From the NCBI GenBank assembly GCA_016933045.1, contig JAFGBR010000024.1, positions 1 through 38,388 of the forward strand: a stretch of DNA of 38,388 nucleotides, given 5' to 3'. The position numbers and the translations under genes are program-made. The notes beneath the pieces are model-generated. The model made no database searches and had not been told where the DNA came from. It was given only the letters and a program-made list of their open reading frames with translations. This document shows positions 29,801 to 37,740 of this stretch, piece after piece (position 1 is the stretch's first letter; each line of letters opens with the position of its first letter). The DNA is from Marinilabiliaceae bacterium (GTDB taxonomy: Bacteria; Bacteroidota; Bacteroidia; Bacteroidales; Marinilabiliaceae).

Positions 29801-31343
29801 AGGTGCAACTGCAACAGGGCTTTATGATTTAGATCCTGCCATTTATTCATTATCAGTTATTGATGCTCAGGAATGTGAATATCAACGATCATTTGAATTG
29901 AATTATCAGCGTACTGTTAAACCTCAACTTGGAAATGATACATTGATATGTGAGGAACAGCCTTTGGTTATCACTCCGGGTATGTTTACCAATTACTCAT
30001 GGTCATCAGACAATGGTTTTAAATCTGATTTGTCGTCAGTTAAACTATTTCAACCTGGAACTTATTGGTTAGAGGTGCTTGACAATGATAACTGTATTGG
30101 AAGGGATACTATTATTATGGCTGTAACAAACTTATCAATAAGTGATTTAATAACAAAGGATGTAAGTTGTTACGGAATGGCAGATGGGGAAGCCTTGTTA
30201 TCTATATTGGCAGGTAAAGAATTGTATCATGTTAATTGGTCAACCGGTGATGAAGGACTGAAAATTGACAGTTTAGCGGGTGGTGATTATAATGTTAGGG
30301 TTTCAAATAGTGTTGGGTGTTACGATAGTCTTGATTTTATAATTAATGAACCAACGGCTCTAAATGTGAGTTCCTGGATTTCCGATCCAACATGTAAGGG
30401 ATTAAACGATGGTAGAATTGAAGTGGAAGCCGAAGGTGGAAGCCCCGGTTATCAGTATGAATGGGTGCACGGATCGACTAATAATAAACTGAATAATTTG
30501 GATGTTGGCATTTATAGTCTTAAAATAACGGATGCCAATGGCTGTGAATTGAGGCATGGTTTTGAACTGTTTTACCGTCGGCATATTCAGCCCAATTTGG
30601 GTATGAATAAGGTGCTGTGTAGCGGTAATTCGGCATATCTGTTTGCCGGTATTTATAATAACTATAGCTGGTTCATGAATAATAATTTCATAGGTTCAGA
30701 CAGCGCTGTTGTTGTTAGCGAAGTTGGTGAAGTAGTTTTGAAGGTTCAGGATGAGGATGGGTGTTCGGGTTCAGACACGTTATCGGTAGCAGTTCGCGAT
30801 AGTGAGTTAAATCCAATGTTTCTGGTTGCTAGTTCAGTAAGTGTTGGTGATACTCTGCTTATTGTTGAAATATCACAACCAAAACCCGATGCTATAGAAT
30901 GGGAGATTGAAAACTTGCACCGGGTAGTTGAACAGGGCGATTATTACCAAAAAGTGATTTTTGATGAAGAAGGTTTGGCAAATATTATTCTTACAGCTCA
31001 TATAAACGGGTGTATTGGTGAAACATGGCGTTCGGTATTGGTAATGCCCGAGTCAACAGATAAAGGAGCAGAACCGACAGAACCTGCATATTCATTTATA
31101 AGTAGTTTAGTTGTGAATCCAAATCCATCGAACGGTAATTTTAATGCTCATCTGAAATTGCAGGAAACGGCTGATGCTACCATATATTTGGTTAGTGTGA
31201 GTAGTGGGCAAATATTGGAGACTCGAAAAATTAAAGGACTTAAAGAATATAATGAGCCATTTTCATTAACAAATACGGGTAATTATGCAGTATTTGCCGA
31301 GTGTAAGGGCGAAAGAGTGGCAATAAAGGTTGTTGTTAAATAG
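23817..31343 (+). CDS. Giant SprB-repeat surface protein with T9SS type A sorting domain
   Basis: The 2508-residue product starts with a signal peptide (MKSKIIVFLIFIWHITNIVAQ). Residues ~20-500 are a unique N-terminal region. Roughly 18 SprB-like repeats follow from residue ~505 to ~2260, each with the pattern C..G..nG.I.V...GG...Y.Y.W and ending in a short strand before P or QP (for example VTCYGYNNGEA, PLCYGGSKGHIEL). Two larger duplications are nested in the array. The last ~85 residues (LVVNPNPSNGNFNAHLKLQE to AIKVVVK) match the type A sorting domain of the type IX secretion system, so the protein should cross the outer membrane and be anchored to the surface. Relatives include gliding adhesin SprB. 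Here the role may be a delivery stalk or adhesin. Confidence 0.92.
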   Translation: MKSKIIVFLIFIWHITNIVAQEKYHHIEIETCCNFEMIRLGGHLSNGNDGDVIIQSSSFSLVSSNGGINKYVYDASYTFFAFYEFSIEGYTVYYGANEYYNLTESFSESSQSIGGCFQEYPIKFRITTYVKFDQTPISYFACTDEGLKFHSNVIDYIPYTPSFYFNGDNHYYCDEPQPGYIQTMKIEVSDDVSFSNTVVITKGNYSFTTEPLPYGTESIDYWGPDFNISFQELNHEDWKNKELFIRYYQQSGETRLFSGIFFLEPPTINLTATAPTCAESNDASFIVNLPELPVVDPELDELSYLITIARYTESKVLGSDSILYDGKYYYQNDGFTTDYQTQSSSIIVNSSNIASLAEKPFSLCAGLYRFRVRSNSGNSSDLCSVTLDTLIIAPYPIEISDVEYDFNQTDSENGTTYNIRSNGGYATMDVTITGGPNGTYELMGIEGASLIKQSGNVYRINGITAGTYDNIYIRDGLCVSNLLSKQIINEPKSFEIESIRIAEEITCYNGNGRIFIELSGGIAPFVINFQGQTINSNSRTVEIPDVKAATNGYLFIQDAGGSQIESAFTITQPSQLNLNYTIIQSIPCTGQTGSFRIYGNGGTPPYRYCINYDVNKGESQFTSYDGVFENIKDGLYSCAVMDANGCITNVNIGMYDPAPVEIYNITNTIRPTCELSNGAFDVWLDGESSYFPLNVSIYKVTGTGDSLIMQGVSNDYNEFLVRGVSAGSYKVFAESGSGCIGSSEYELIALKPLSYSNLQIKPNDCSMVETGNISFNVAGVPTPPVFRLGSPDYPISYKSGVVTISKLPAGNKSFTVSDNRGCKLNINATIPMRTDPIRIVRAIPDGPTCDYGTDGFIEVMAEGGANTNGYKYKVDSRSYSSFIPANKPYNIEMVGEGEHVVTMQDGAGCEVSTTVSNSTMPGQSLFIDIENIEPASCNQNGVNNGAATLRCRNQSFLPATFATIDYDFIATIRPGVDTTINISHLSSGMYTFWLYNDGGCSTIVNVIINSANHQAVLEKTFIDSLTCETATNGRMFLEALPNGEYTTSYQYTLTDVSENSEIAGEVAYGTKRYYDNLGNHNYRIDVVDEDGCATSEIFNVPVISDAVKLLQEDWIPSSCVRAANGRIEVTGAGGSPFSNGYDISFNNVTKRGTSVSFDNLPVGTEGQVMIYDSEGCGFISDVNIVRVLQDSLKINAINIQDPACSSVSTGVIVPDVRIGNPMAIHSYVLQSNEYNVSGELVDSIKSLPAGNYTLTITDTNNCSDVVQGIVIDNPSPVAIFDSRYNYIANKGDTTGYYHIEVDLGNYRYDYLLVDTVSSTQLYSGVADRGILQLDKIPAGVYRFMLRDTAGCNYFNGNEWFETIVDMKEPDEQLALNVNDYSNVSCNKLSDGQIYVEGTGGWGAQYEYSINGQTWQNTGVFESLVADEYQLYVRDTAGVVSVQSITLNQPDTLDFIITQLNDATCPGYGNGILEVEPLNGIVFNDGLQYRIEESETGLTIDNERKKIKYRYAQLLKGSYEVFVTDSNGCVASKTINIGEPVVPVVDIRNNYIKRKGDNTGQIGIDIEGGNGLFDYVLMRNGDSLLTGKTSDTLFLNQLYAGNYNFQLRDTAGCIYEDSAWIVRQVEIREPELELLFDTVAFNNVTCRGYGDGVLEFVGVGGWGDYSYSFNGSGFGSESVFANLNPGSYKVIVRDSSGVEFSSVVEINQPDLLTVTVRQINDANCYNGDDGSVEMEISGGNLSYLVSTPLVDWQKGEVLRGLSAGEYEIHIKDTLGCSIIIPTVTVSQPQEIKLLYAETTKTECNQNNGAIISSYTGGVGSYNYEWFKDTLVDNSIENKVLSQYTTSSISNLFSGRYLLNVTDEHSCVVPFEFFVDDNTDLTIDTIFTKPVTCYGYNNGEATAQVSLGSTPYNYTWSKDVLSYSQNNAYELFAGKYVLMVRDNEGCAVSKIFNVKTPDSIGLSYLNIIQPLCYGGSKGHIELTANGGTPGYSYKWSTGATATGLYDLDPAIYSLSVIDAQECEYQRSFELNYQRTVKPQLGNDTLICEEQPLVITPGMFTNYSWSSDNGFKSDLSSVKLFQPGTYWLEVLDNDNCIGRDTIIMAVTNLSISDLITKDVSCYGMADGEALLSILAGKELYHVNWSTGDEGLKIDSLAGGDYNVRVSNSVGCYDSLDFIINEPTALNVSSWISDPTCKGLNDGRIEVEAEGGSPGYQYEWVHGSTNNKLNNLDVGIYSLKITDANGCELRHGFELFYRRHIQPNLGMNKVLCSGNSAYLFAGIYNNYSWFMNNNFIGSDSAVVVSEVGEVVLKVQDEDGCSGSDTLSVAVRDSELNPMFLVASSVSVGDTLLIVEISQPKPDAIEWEIENLHRVVEQGDYYQKVIFDEEGLANIILTAHINGCIGETWRSVLVMPESTDKGAEPTEPAYSFISSLVVNPNPSNGNFNAHLKLQETADATIYLVSVSSGQILETRKIKGLKEYNEPFSLTNTGNYAVFAECKGERVAIKVVVK
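25318..30600 (+). repeat. Array of about 18 SprB-like repeats with two nested higher-order duplications
   Basis: Repeat starts read from the translation fall near 25330, 25577, 25830, 26104, 26358, 26620, 26890, 27170, 27420, 27965, 28200, 28742, 28978, 29215, 29480, 29720, 30160 and 30390. Two supra-modules are doubled. One begins with NYIxxKGDxTG at about 27665 and again at about 28455. The other begins with a PxC unit at about 29718 and again at about 30387, each followed by a P(Q/N)LG domain. The copies have diverged at the DNA level, so the duplications are old. Confidence 0.75.
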
Positions 31344-31374
31344 TATAAATAATTACTCGAACTTAACCTGAAAA

Positions 31375-33078
31375 GTGAAAATATATAAAATAAATATTTT
31401 TTTGAAGAGACGATATATTATTATGTTGCTAATGTGTTTCTTAATTAAAGGAGGGATCATTGCTCAACAACTCGATAAAATAGGTAAAGAAGACCCTTTA
31501 AAATTAAGTGGGGGGGTGAATGTAAACCAGGTATATAAAAATCCGGTTTACAGTAACGACAATCCGTATGCTATAGTGATGACAGGTAATGTTAATGCGT
31601 CTTTGTATGGTATGTCAATACCTGTATCTTTTACATGGTCGAATTATAAGTGGACATACACACAGCCATTTAACCAGTTTTCGTTAAGCCCTACTTATAA
31701 ATGGGTAACGATGCATTTAGGATGGTCGTCGATGAGTTTTTCGCCTTATAGTTTAAATGGTCACACATTTTTTGGGGCAGGAGTAGAGCTTCGTCCTAGC
31801 GATAAGTGGGAAATAAGTGCTATGTATGGTCGTTTTCAAAAAGCATCAGCCGGAGATTCTTTAGCTACTGTTGCCCCGGCTTATCAACGAAGAGGTTATG
31901 GTGCAAAGGTAGGATACGCATTTGATAAGGGAGAGGTGTCGGTAAATGCTTTTTATGCTTTTGATGATACAGAGATGAAACAGCTTAATATGGATTCGTT
32001 AGGTATATTACCAAAGGAAAATCTGGTGTTGGGAACTCATCTGTCTTTGAGGCCATGGCGTTTTATTGTATTTAATAGCGATATATGTGTCAGTTCATTA
32101 GCTGATGATCGCCGTATTGGATATGCTGGTGATTTGGGTAAAGGATACTCCAAAACCTATTTGGCAACAAAGAACGAACTTGGTGTAAACACTTCTGTTG
32201 GAAGTGTTGGGTTTGGGGTGGAATATGTTGCCCCCGGATATCAAACTTTAGGTGCTTATTATATGGTTAATGATTTTATTAATTACACATTAAATATGGC
32301 TACATCATTGGCTCAAGGTCGTGTTAATGTTGCTGCAACAACAGGTTTGAGGCAAAATAATATTGATAACCAAAGCGATAGCGATCAAAAGGATGTGATT
32401 AGTCAGATTAACATTGGATTTGTACCATCCGATAAGGTTAGTTTTAATATGTCGTATTCAAATTTTTACAATTATACTTACATCCGTACAGTATTTGATG
32501 ATATAAATGCTGATACGGAATATGAATTATTGGATACACTAAGTTTTACCCAGATAAATGAAAACATCAATCTGTCGGCTAACTGGAGGTTCAGAGCTAC
32601 TGAAAAAGCGAAACACTCGTTGAATCTGTCAACCTCTATGCAACAAGCAACGCAGGCGCAGAGTGATGTGCCGGAGAATACAGACTCGCGTTTTTTTAAT
32701 GGATCAGCCGGTTATAGTCTTTCTTTATTGAAAAGTTTGCTTACTGCCGGTTTAACCTCCAATTACAGTCGTAATAAAAATGCGCCTGGCGTATCAGAAA
32801 CCATTGGGCCGGTGTTGTTTGTAAGGAAACAGTTTTTCGATAAAAAAATGCAAACAAGTTTATCTGTGGCATGGAATGGAACTTATCTGGATGGTAGTAA
32901 CACCGGTAAGGTGGCTACTTTTCGTTTATCAACAGGTTATCAGTTAAAAAAAGTTCATCAGTTTAATTTGGCATTATCATATAGCGATAGGGAAAGTATT
33001 TCGCGAAACAGTAATTATTTCACTGTAAACTTTGGTTATGCATATCGGTTTAACTGGCCAAAAGAGAATAATGAATGA
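31375..33078 (+). CDS. Outer-membrane beta-barrel protein of the SprB/TANFOR operon
   Basis: The 567-residue product starts at a GTG (31375). That start supplies the basic n-region (KIYKINIFLKRR) of a signal peptide ending at IIAQQ. An ATG at 31423 would give a poorer leader. After the leader come LKLSGGVNVNQVY and then regularly spaced amphipathic strands with aromatic girdles (FTWSNYKWTYTQPFNQFSL, VGYAFDKGEVSVNAFYAF). The protein ends in FGYAYRFNW followed by a few charged residues, as barrels do. It is longer than PorP/SprF (about 300-350 residues) and lacks that family's N-terminal motif. Barrels of this kind occur beside giant repeat proteins in Bacteroidota. It is probably the outer-membrane partner or anchor of the neighbouring SprB-type protein. 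It lies 31 bases after that gene. Confidence 0.85.
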   Translation: MKIYKINIFLKRRYIIMLLMCFLIKGGIIAQQLDKIGKEDPLKLSGGVNVNQVYKNPVYSNDNPYAIVMTGNVNASLYGMSIPVSFTWSNYKWTYTQPFNQFSLSPTYKWVTMHLGWSSMSFSPYSLNGHTFFGAGVELRPSDKWEISAMYGRFQKASAGDSLATVAPAYQRRGYGAKVGYAFDKGEVSVNAFYAFDDTEMKQLNMDSLGILPKENLVLGTHLSLRPWRFIVFNSDICVSSLADDRRIGYAGDLGKGYSKTYLATKNELGVNTSVGSVGFGVEYVAPGYQTLGAYYMVNDFINYTLNMATSLAQGRVNVAATTGLRQNNIDNQSDSDQKDVISQINIGFVPSDKVSFNMSYSNFYNYTYIRTVFDDINADTEYELLDTLSFTQINENINLSANWRFRATEKAKHSLNLSTSMQQATQAQSDVPENTDSRFFNGSAGYSLSLLKSLLTAGLTSNYSRNKNAPGVSETIGPVLFVRKQFFDKKMQTSLSVAWNGTYLDGSNTGKVATFRLSTGYQLKKVHQFNLALSYSDRESISRNSNYFTVNFGYAYRFNWPKENNE

Positions 33079-33094
33079 TGATGGCAATAGGTTG

Positions 33095-33166
33095 TTGGTA
33101 CCAGATTGTGGCTTGTGCCAAATATAAATAATAAATAATAAAAGGTACGAGTCACAGACTTGCACC
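33095..33166. repeat. Pair of REP-like palindromes upstream of the TANFOR toxin gene
   Basis: Two imperfect hairpins lie in the only sizeable gap of the operon. The first pairs TTGGTAC (33095-33101) with GTGCCAA (33115-33121). The second pairs GGTACGAGTC (33144-33153) with GACTTGCACC (33157-33166) around ACA. The GGTAC...GTGCC form is typical of Bacteroidota REP elements mobilised by Y1 (RAYT) transposases. A related palindrome is at 38308-38329. They may also act as transcript-processing or attenuator hairpins. Confidence 0.65.
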
Positions 33167-33186
33167 CGCAAAATAAAAAAGTAATA

Positions 33187-36100
33187 ATGCGATCAGTATT
33201 AAAACATACCTTAATTCTATTGTTTTTGCTGCTTACAATAGCTGTTAAAGCTCAAACAGTATATCCAATACGTACCATTACAGTAATAAACGGAGCAACA
33301 CCATATACTCTCGATGGTTTTGTGAGTCAGCCCGGTAAACTTCAGGTGCAAATCATTTCCGATGATGTGACATTGGATCAATATGCTGTTAAACTAAAAA
33401 TGACTATCCAGTCGACCGGAGTTCGGCTTTATACCCGGCCAACATTTGTGATGCAGCCATTATATCTTGATGGAGGTACAACACTCACCCTTTCGGGTAT
33501 GGAGCTCGAAGAACTTTTTAATCCTGATAATTTGATATTCGAAGGGTATAGCCGGTCGCAATACAATCGTAATAAGCGATTGCCCGAAGGTGTTTACCGC
33601 ATTTCTTTCGAGGTGCTCGATTATTATCGTAATGTACCTGTGGCAAGAGCTATTCCCGGAATAGGTATGATGTACCTGACTCGTGCACCTCGTCTTACCT
33701 TACCATTAAACAAGTCAGAATATGATCCAACCACCAGCAATGCTATCCGTTTTTCGTGGTTGAGTTTCCAGCCTGCTAATCCTATGGCCGATGTGATATA
33801 CAGGTTTAAGCTGTGGGAAGTAAAACCCGAATGGCGCGATCCTTATGAAGTGATCAGGGGAACCAGTCCTTTATACGAAACCGATGTTAATGAATCATTC
33901 CTGCTATACGATGTAATGATGCCAACCCTTGCCGACGGTATGTATTATGCCTGGCGGGTAGAAGCTATTGATAAGGCAGGTGAAACAATTTATCAGAATG
34001 ATGGACTTTCTGAAGTCTATTCATTCCAATACGGAACAAGCTGTTCTACTCCTGTTCCCTCCATCACTTCAGTTACAACATCTTCAGTTACTGTTAGCTG
34101 GAAAACAGACTATAAAGTGTCGGGTTATAGGGTATTGTATAAAACATCGGATGAAAAAGAGTGGACTATTAAAGAAGTCAGCACCGGGTCAATTGTTATA
34201 ACCTCGTTAAACGATAATACTAATTACGAAATAAAAATAGTTAGTATTTGTGGTAACAATGAAGGAGATGAGAGTAAGTTGTTGCGTTTTAAAACCAATC
34301 GCGATGTAAATTATACCTGTGGTAGTGGAGAAGGTTTGTTCGACTTATCGAATACAGAACCGCTTCCGGCTCTGTATCGTTTCGACCAGTTTAAGGCAGC
34401 CGATTTTATTATTGAAGTGGCTGATGTGGAAGGTGAAAATGGTCGCTTTTCAGGTACAGGTTATGCCTTGGTGCCATACCTGGGTTTTGCAAAGTTTATG
34501 GTGAAATACGACGACATTGTAGTGAATACTGATAACCGTATGGTTGATGGTGAAATACAGTTTGTGTATGATGAGGTCAGCGGAATGATTGTTGGGTTAG
34601 GTGGTTCGAATGGAGAGGAAGAAGCTGTTGATCCCGTTGAATGGCTCGATGAAGGCGTGGATGAGGTTATTTCAACAGATAAAGAAGTTAATGATGTTAC
34701 TGTAAGTAACAATAATACAATAACCATAACTTATAGCGATGGAAGTACAGAATCTAAAACTGTTGAACCGGGAAAAACTGTTGGGGTTGTTAGTACAACT
34801 GCCACTACAGGAGGTGGATCTGCTTATGTGGCTGATACGGGTTCGGGTCGTGTTTATACAACTCCGGTGCCGGGCAAAGGCGATGCTACCAACACCAGTA
34901 AGGTTGCTACACCATCGCAAACCGGTAAATACGGTTGCAGTGCATCATTTGAACCTGCCAAAAACCAGCGTTTTGGGTTCGATGCAGTTGGCAATAGCAC
35001 CAATAAACCAACCGATTACTTTGGTGCAAATAAAGCAGGCGATTTAATAGCGTGGAAATCGTTACGTGCCGGACAATCCGATTATGTATATGTAACTGTT
35101 AATGGCGATTGTTCTATTGACAGCCTTCGTTATTTGCGCGACAGTGGTTTGCCTGTTCCTTCGGCACCAAATGGTAAAGCACATCAGTTGTTATTAACCG
35201 GAGGTTCCGATGGCGATGAAGAAATGCTCATTGCTGCAATGGCCAGTACCAGGTGGAAGAACGATACTACCAAAGAGGTGACACTTACCGAGGCCGGTGC
35301 TATTAATTTGGTGAGTTATGAGCCTATAACCATGGAGCTGATATTGGTACCTGTTAACGGTTCAAAAGCTTCTATTAATACCGGAACAATTAAACAGGAA
35401 CTCGATAAGATATATTCGCCTGCTGTGGTTGACTGGAGCGTTACCCTTGAGAAAAACATCGATGTGGCCAACCTCAGTGTCGGTGGTTTCGAAACTGAAG
35501 GTGTAGAGATGTTGAGTAAGTACACTGACGATATGAACAAGGTGATAAAGACGTTTAAAAAAGAGACTGACTACAACCGTAAAGCATTGATACTTTTCTT
35601 TGTCGATGCACCAAACAGCAGCCGTGCAGGTTTTATGCCACTTACCGGTAATTACGGGTTCATATTTAGTTACTCCGGCAATGCACAGGTGCTGGCACAC
35701 GAACTGGCTCATGGCGGTTTTAATCTACGACACACCTTTAGTAGCAAGGCACAATACTACTTTACCGAGCGTACCACCTCAAACCTGATGGATTACTCAA
35801 ATAGCAAGGAGCTTTGGAAGTATCAATGGGATTTGATACACGACCCACAGACGCTGCTCTTTGCATGGGCGCAGGATGAAAGTGAGGGGGCTTTTGTGTT
35901 TGGAGAAACCGCAATTGAAAACATAGTAAGGGCTGTCCGAAATGTTAGGTGTGCCAAAACAGACAATGCAGAAACAGCAAATCTATACTTCAGTAATTAT
36001 TCTTATTCAATTGAAATAAAAGATTTAGTAACAGCATTTAATTGGGCTGGTTCTGATGTGTCGGACGAAAAAATCAAATTCTATATTTCAAACGATGGGG

Positions 36101-37740
36101 AAATTAACCTTGATTATTTTGAAGATGAATTTGATGTAAAGAATATACAATATAACGAGAGCAAGAGCCAGGTTGTAATAAAAGGTAAAGAGCGAAGCTT
36201 ATTTGTAGAACCTTATGACGCATACTCCGATCATAAAGCCGAAATATACAGCTTTATAAAAACCATGTTTGATGGTAGCGTAAGTATTAAAGAGCCAACG
36301 GAGGCAGAGGTTAACGGAATGGAATTGGATAAACTTCGTTACTTATCGGTTTGCCAGTTGGCATTAATGAGCGATGACAAGCGAAAGGAAACTTTAAAAT
36401 CAATATCCGGGCAAACAGCGATTACTGCAAAAGATGAAAAACTGGTAATTAACCTTTTAAGAACGACAAAAGATAAATCGATTATTTATAGTTTATTGAA
36501 GGACAATAAAACCGCAATTGATTTATACAATGGCTTAAATACCTATAAACAAGAATTTGTTTACCTGTTCAACTGGATTTGTGAATCGAATTGGTCGAGT
36601 ACGGAAAAACAGGGTGCAGAATTGATATTCTTGGGGACAAACGAAAAGGGGGTAAAATATCAACTATCAGAAGTAAGTTGGTTTGATGATACAGAAGAAA
36701 ACAAAATACCAGTTTGGAACCTTGAAGATTTAGGAGGTGGTTTTACTAAAAAGTTTAATGCTGCACCATCGGAACCAATCAGGATAGCATATTTTGACGG
36801 TAATACCAAAACCGTTTCTACCGTGTTGGTTGATTACATAAGAAGTCAGGAAAATAAAGAAGAGTGGACACAAGCCTTTTTTGATTACCTAAACGGGGTT
36901 GGATTAAGTTCTGCAGGGCGTTTGTTGGTTGTGAAATCTACCCCGGCTTTAATACGTTTTCTTGCGATTGTTGAGTTTGGGAAGACCAATATTGATATAG
37001 CATTTACGGACGAGAACCTGAAAACAAAACTGAGAAACAGTGGGCATGAGTGGTTTGTGGATAATTGGCAAACAATCAGTACGGCGATAGATGTAGCAAC
37101 TTTCGGTTCAGAAATGCTTATAAACTTTGCCAAGAAAGGCGATGATTTAAGCCGTGTACTCCGTGAAAACGGAAATGTAAAGGCTGCCGATGAAATTGAT
37201 GATATTACAGCAGAGGCGAAAGCCTTGCAAGGAAATATAACCACTCCTGTAACAAAATATCCTGTTGATGGATTTAGGGAAATTGCAGAAGAGTGGACAG
37301 GTGTAAAAAGCACTAGGTTTAAAACAGCAGATGATTTTTATAAGAAATATAAGCCTAGTTCTAGTGCAGACGATATTGCTAAAATAGATGATGAATTACG
37401 TGGTGTTGATTTTGATGAACCTGTTTCAACTGGAACAGCAAAAGAAGGTGATTTTATTTATTCTTGGGTTTATCCGAAAAGAGGAACGCAAGATGTATTT
37501 GAGCAAGGAAATGTAGGACAGTATTTTACCTATGACAAGAATTTAACGCCAGAAGTTTTAGGCATACCAAGAGGTAATAGGATTTTAAGGAAATTTAAAG
37601 TTACAGAGGATATGGAGTATCTAAAATCTACAGCTTCGGACATTACTTGGCGAGGAAACACAGAGGTTTATACAGGAGGCGGGGAGCAATTTTATATACC
37701 GAATGCAAAAGGAATGAATAACTTGGAATTAGTAGAATGA
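33187..37740 (+). CDS. TANFOR/FN3/metzincin-like protein with C-terminal toxin-like tip
   Basis: The frame opens at a TTG (33160), but the ATG at 33187 begins a good signal peptide (MRSVLKHTLILLFLLLTIAV, cleavage after KAQ), giving 1517 residues. In order: a TANFOR-like domain (~22-165, with RLPEGVYRISFEVLDYYR and PRLTLPLN), a second beta domain with FSW and YAWRVEA (~165-280), FN3 (~287-373), a further beta domain, a Gly/Thr/Ser-rich linker (~500-580), and a metalloprotease-like domain with HELAHGGFNLRH (H838, E839, H842, H849) and a Met-turn-like NLMDYS (M868). A ~600-residue variable part follows, ending in a ~100-residue tip (IYSWVYPKRG to GGGEQFYIPN). There is no T9SS tail. GC drops after ~35930. 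Best read as a polymorphic toxin, but the tip activity is unassigned. Confidence 0.85.
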   Translation: MRSVLKHTLILLFLLLTIAVKAQTVYPIRTITVINGATPYTLDGFVSQPGKLQVQIISDDVTLDQYAVKLKMTIQSTGVRLYTRPTFVMQPLYLDGGTTLTLSGMELEELFNPDNLIFEGYSRSQYNRNKRLPEGVYRISFEVLDYYRNVPVARAIPGIGMMYLTRAPRLTLPLNKSEYDPTTSNAIRFSWLSFQPANPMADVIYRFKLWEVKPEWRDPYEVIRGTSPLYETDVNESFLLYDVMMPTLADGMYYAWRVEAIDKAGETIYQNDGLSEVYSFQYGTSCSTPVPSITSVTTSSVTVSWKTDYKVSGYRVLYKTSDEKEWTIKEVSTGSIVITSLNDNTNYEIKIVSICGNNEGDESKLLRFKTNRDVNYTCGSGEGLFDLSNTEPLPALYRFDQFKAADFIIEVADVEGENGRFSGTGYALVPYLGFAKFMVKYDDIVVNTDNRMVDGEIQFVYDEVSGMIVGLGGSNGEEEAVDPVEWLDEGVDEVISTDKEVNDVTVSNNNTITITYSDGSTESKTVEPGKTVGVVSTTATTGGGSAYVADTGSGRVYTTPVPGKGDATNTSKVATPSQTGKYGCSASFEPAKNQRFGFDAVGNSTNKPTDYFGANKAGDLIAWKSLRAGQSDYVYVTVNGDCSIDSLRYLRDSGLPVPSAPNGKAHQLLLTGGSDGDEEMLIAAMASTRWKNDTTKEVTLTEAGAINLVSYEPITMELILVPVNGSKASINTGTIKQELDKIYSPAVVDWSVTLEKNIDVANLSVGGFETEGVEMLSKYTDDMNKVIKTFKKETDYNRKALILFFVDAPNSSRAGFMPLTGNYGFIFSYSGNAQVLAHELAHGGFNLRHTFSSKAQYYFTERTTSNLMDYSNSKELWKYQWDLIHDPQTLLFAWAQDESEGAFVFGETAIENIVRAVRNVRCAKTDNAETANLYFSNYSYSIEIKDLVTAFNWAGSDVSDEKIKFYISNDGEINLDYFEDEFDVKNIQYNESKSQVVIKGKERSLFVEPYDAYSDHKAEIYSFIKTMFDGSVSIKEPTEAEVNGMELDKLRYLSVCQLALMSDDKRKETLKSISGQTAITAKDEKLVINLLRTTKDKSIIYSLLKDNKTAIDLYNGLNTYKQEFVYLFNWICESNWSSTEKQGAELIFLGTNEKGVKYQLSEVSWFDDTEENKIPVWNLEDLGGGFTKKFNAAPSEPIRIAYFDGNTKTVSTVLVDYIRSQENKEEWTQAFFDYLNGVGLSSAGRLLVVKSTPALIRFLAIVEFGKTNIDIAFTDENLKTKLRNSGHEWFVDNWQTISTAIDVATFGSEMLINFAKKGDDLSRVLRENGNVKAADEIDDITAEAKALQGNITTPVTKYPVDGFREIAEEWTGVKSTRFKTADDFYKKYKPSSSADDIAKIDDELRGVDFDEPVSTGTAKEGDFIYSWVYPKRGTQDVFEQGNVGQYFTYDKNLTPEVLGIPRGNRILRKFKVTEDMEYLKSTASDITWRGNTEVYTGGGEQFYIPNAKGMNNLELVE

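Noticed and set aside
31375-33078. PorP/SprF identity for the beta-barrel
   Set aside because: The protein is much longer than PorP/SprF and lacks its N-terminal signature. Only the general barrel and context are shared.
36885-37313. 142-codon minus-strand frame inside the TANFOR gene
   Set aside because: It is low-complexity (Ser/Ile/Phe-rich) and antisense to a long well-supported frame, so it is a coding shadow.
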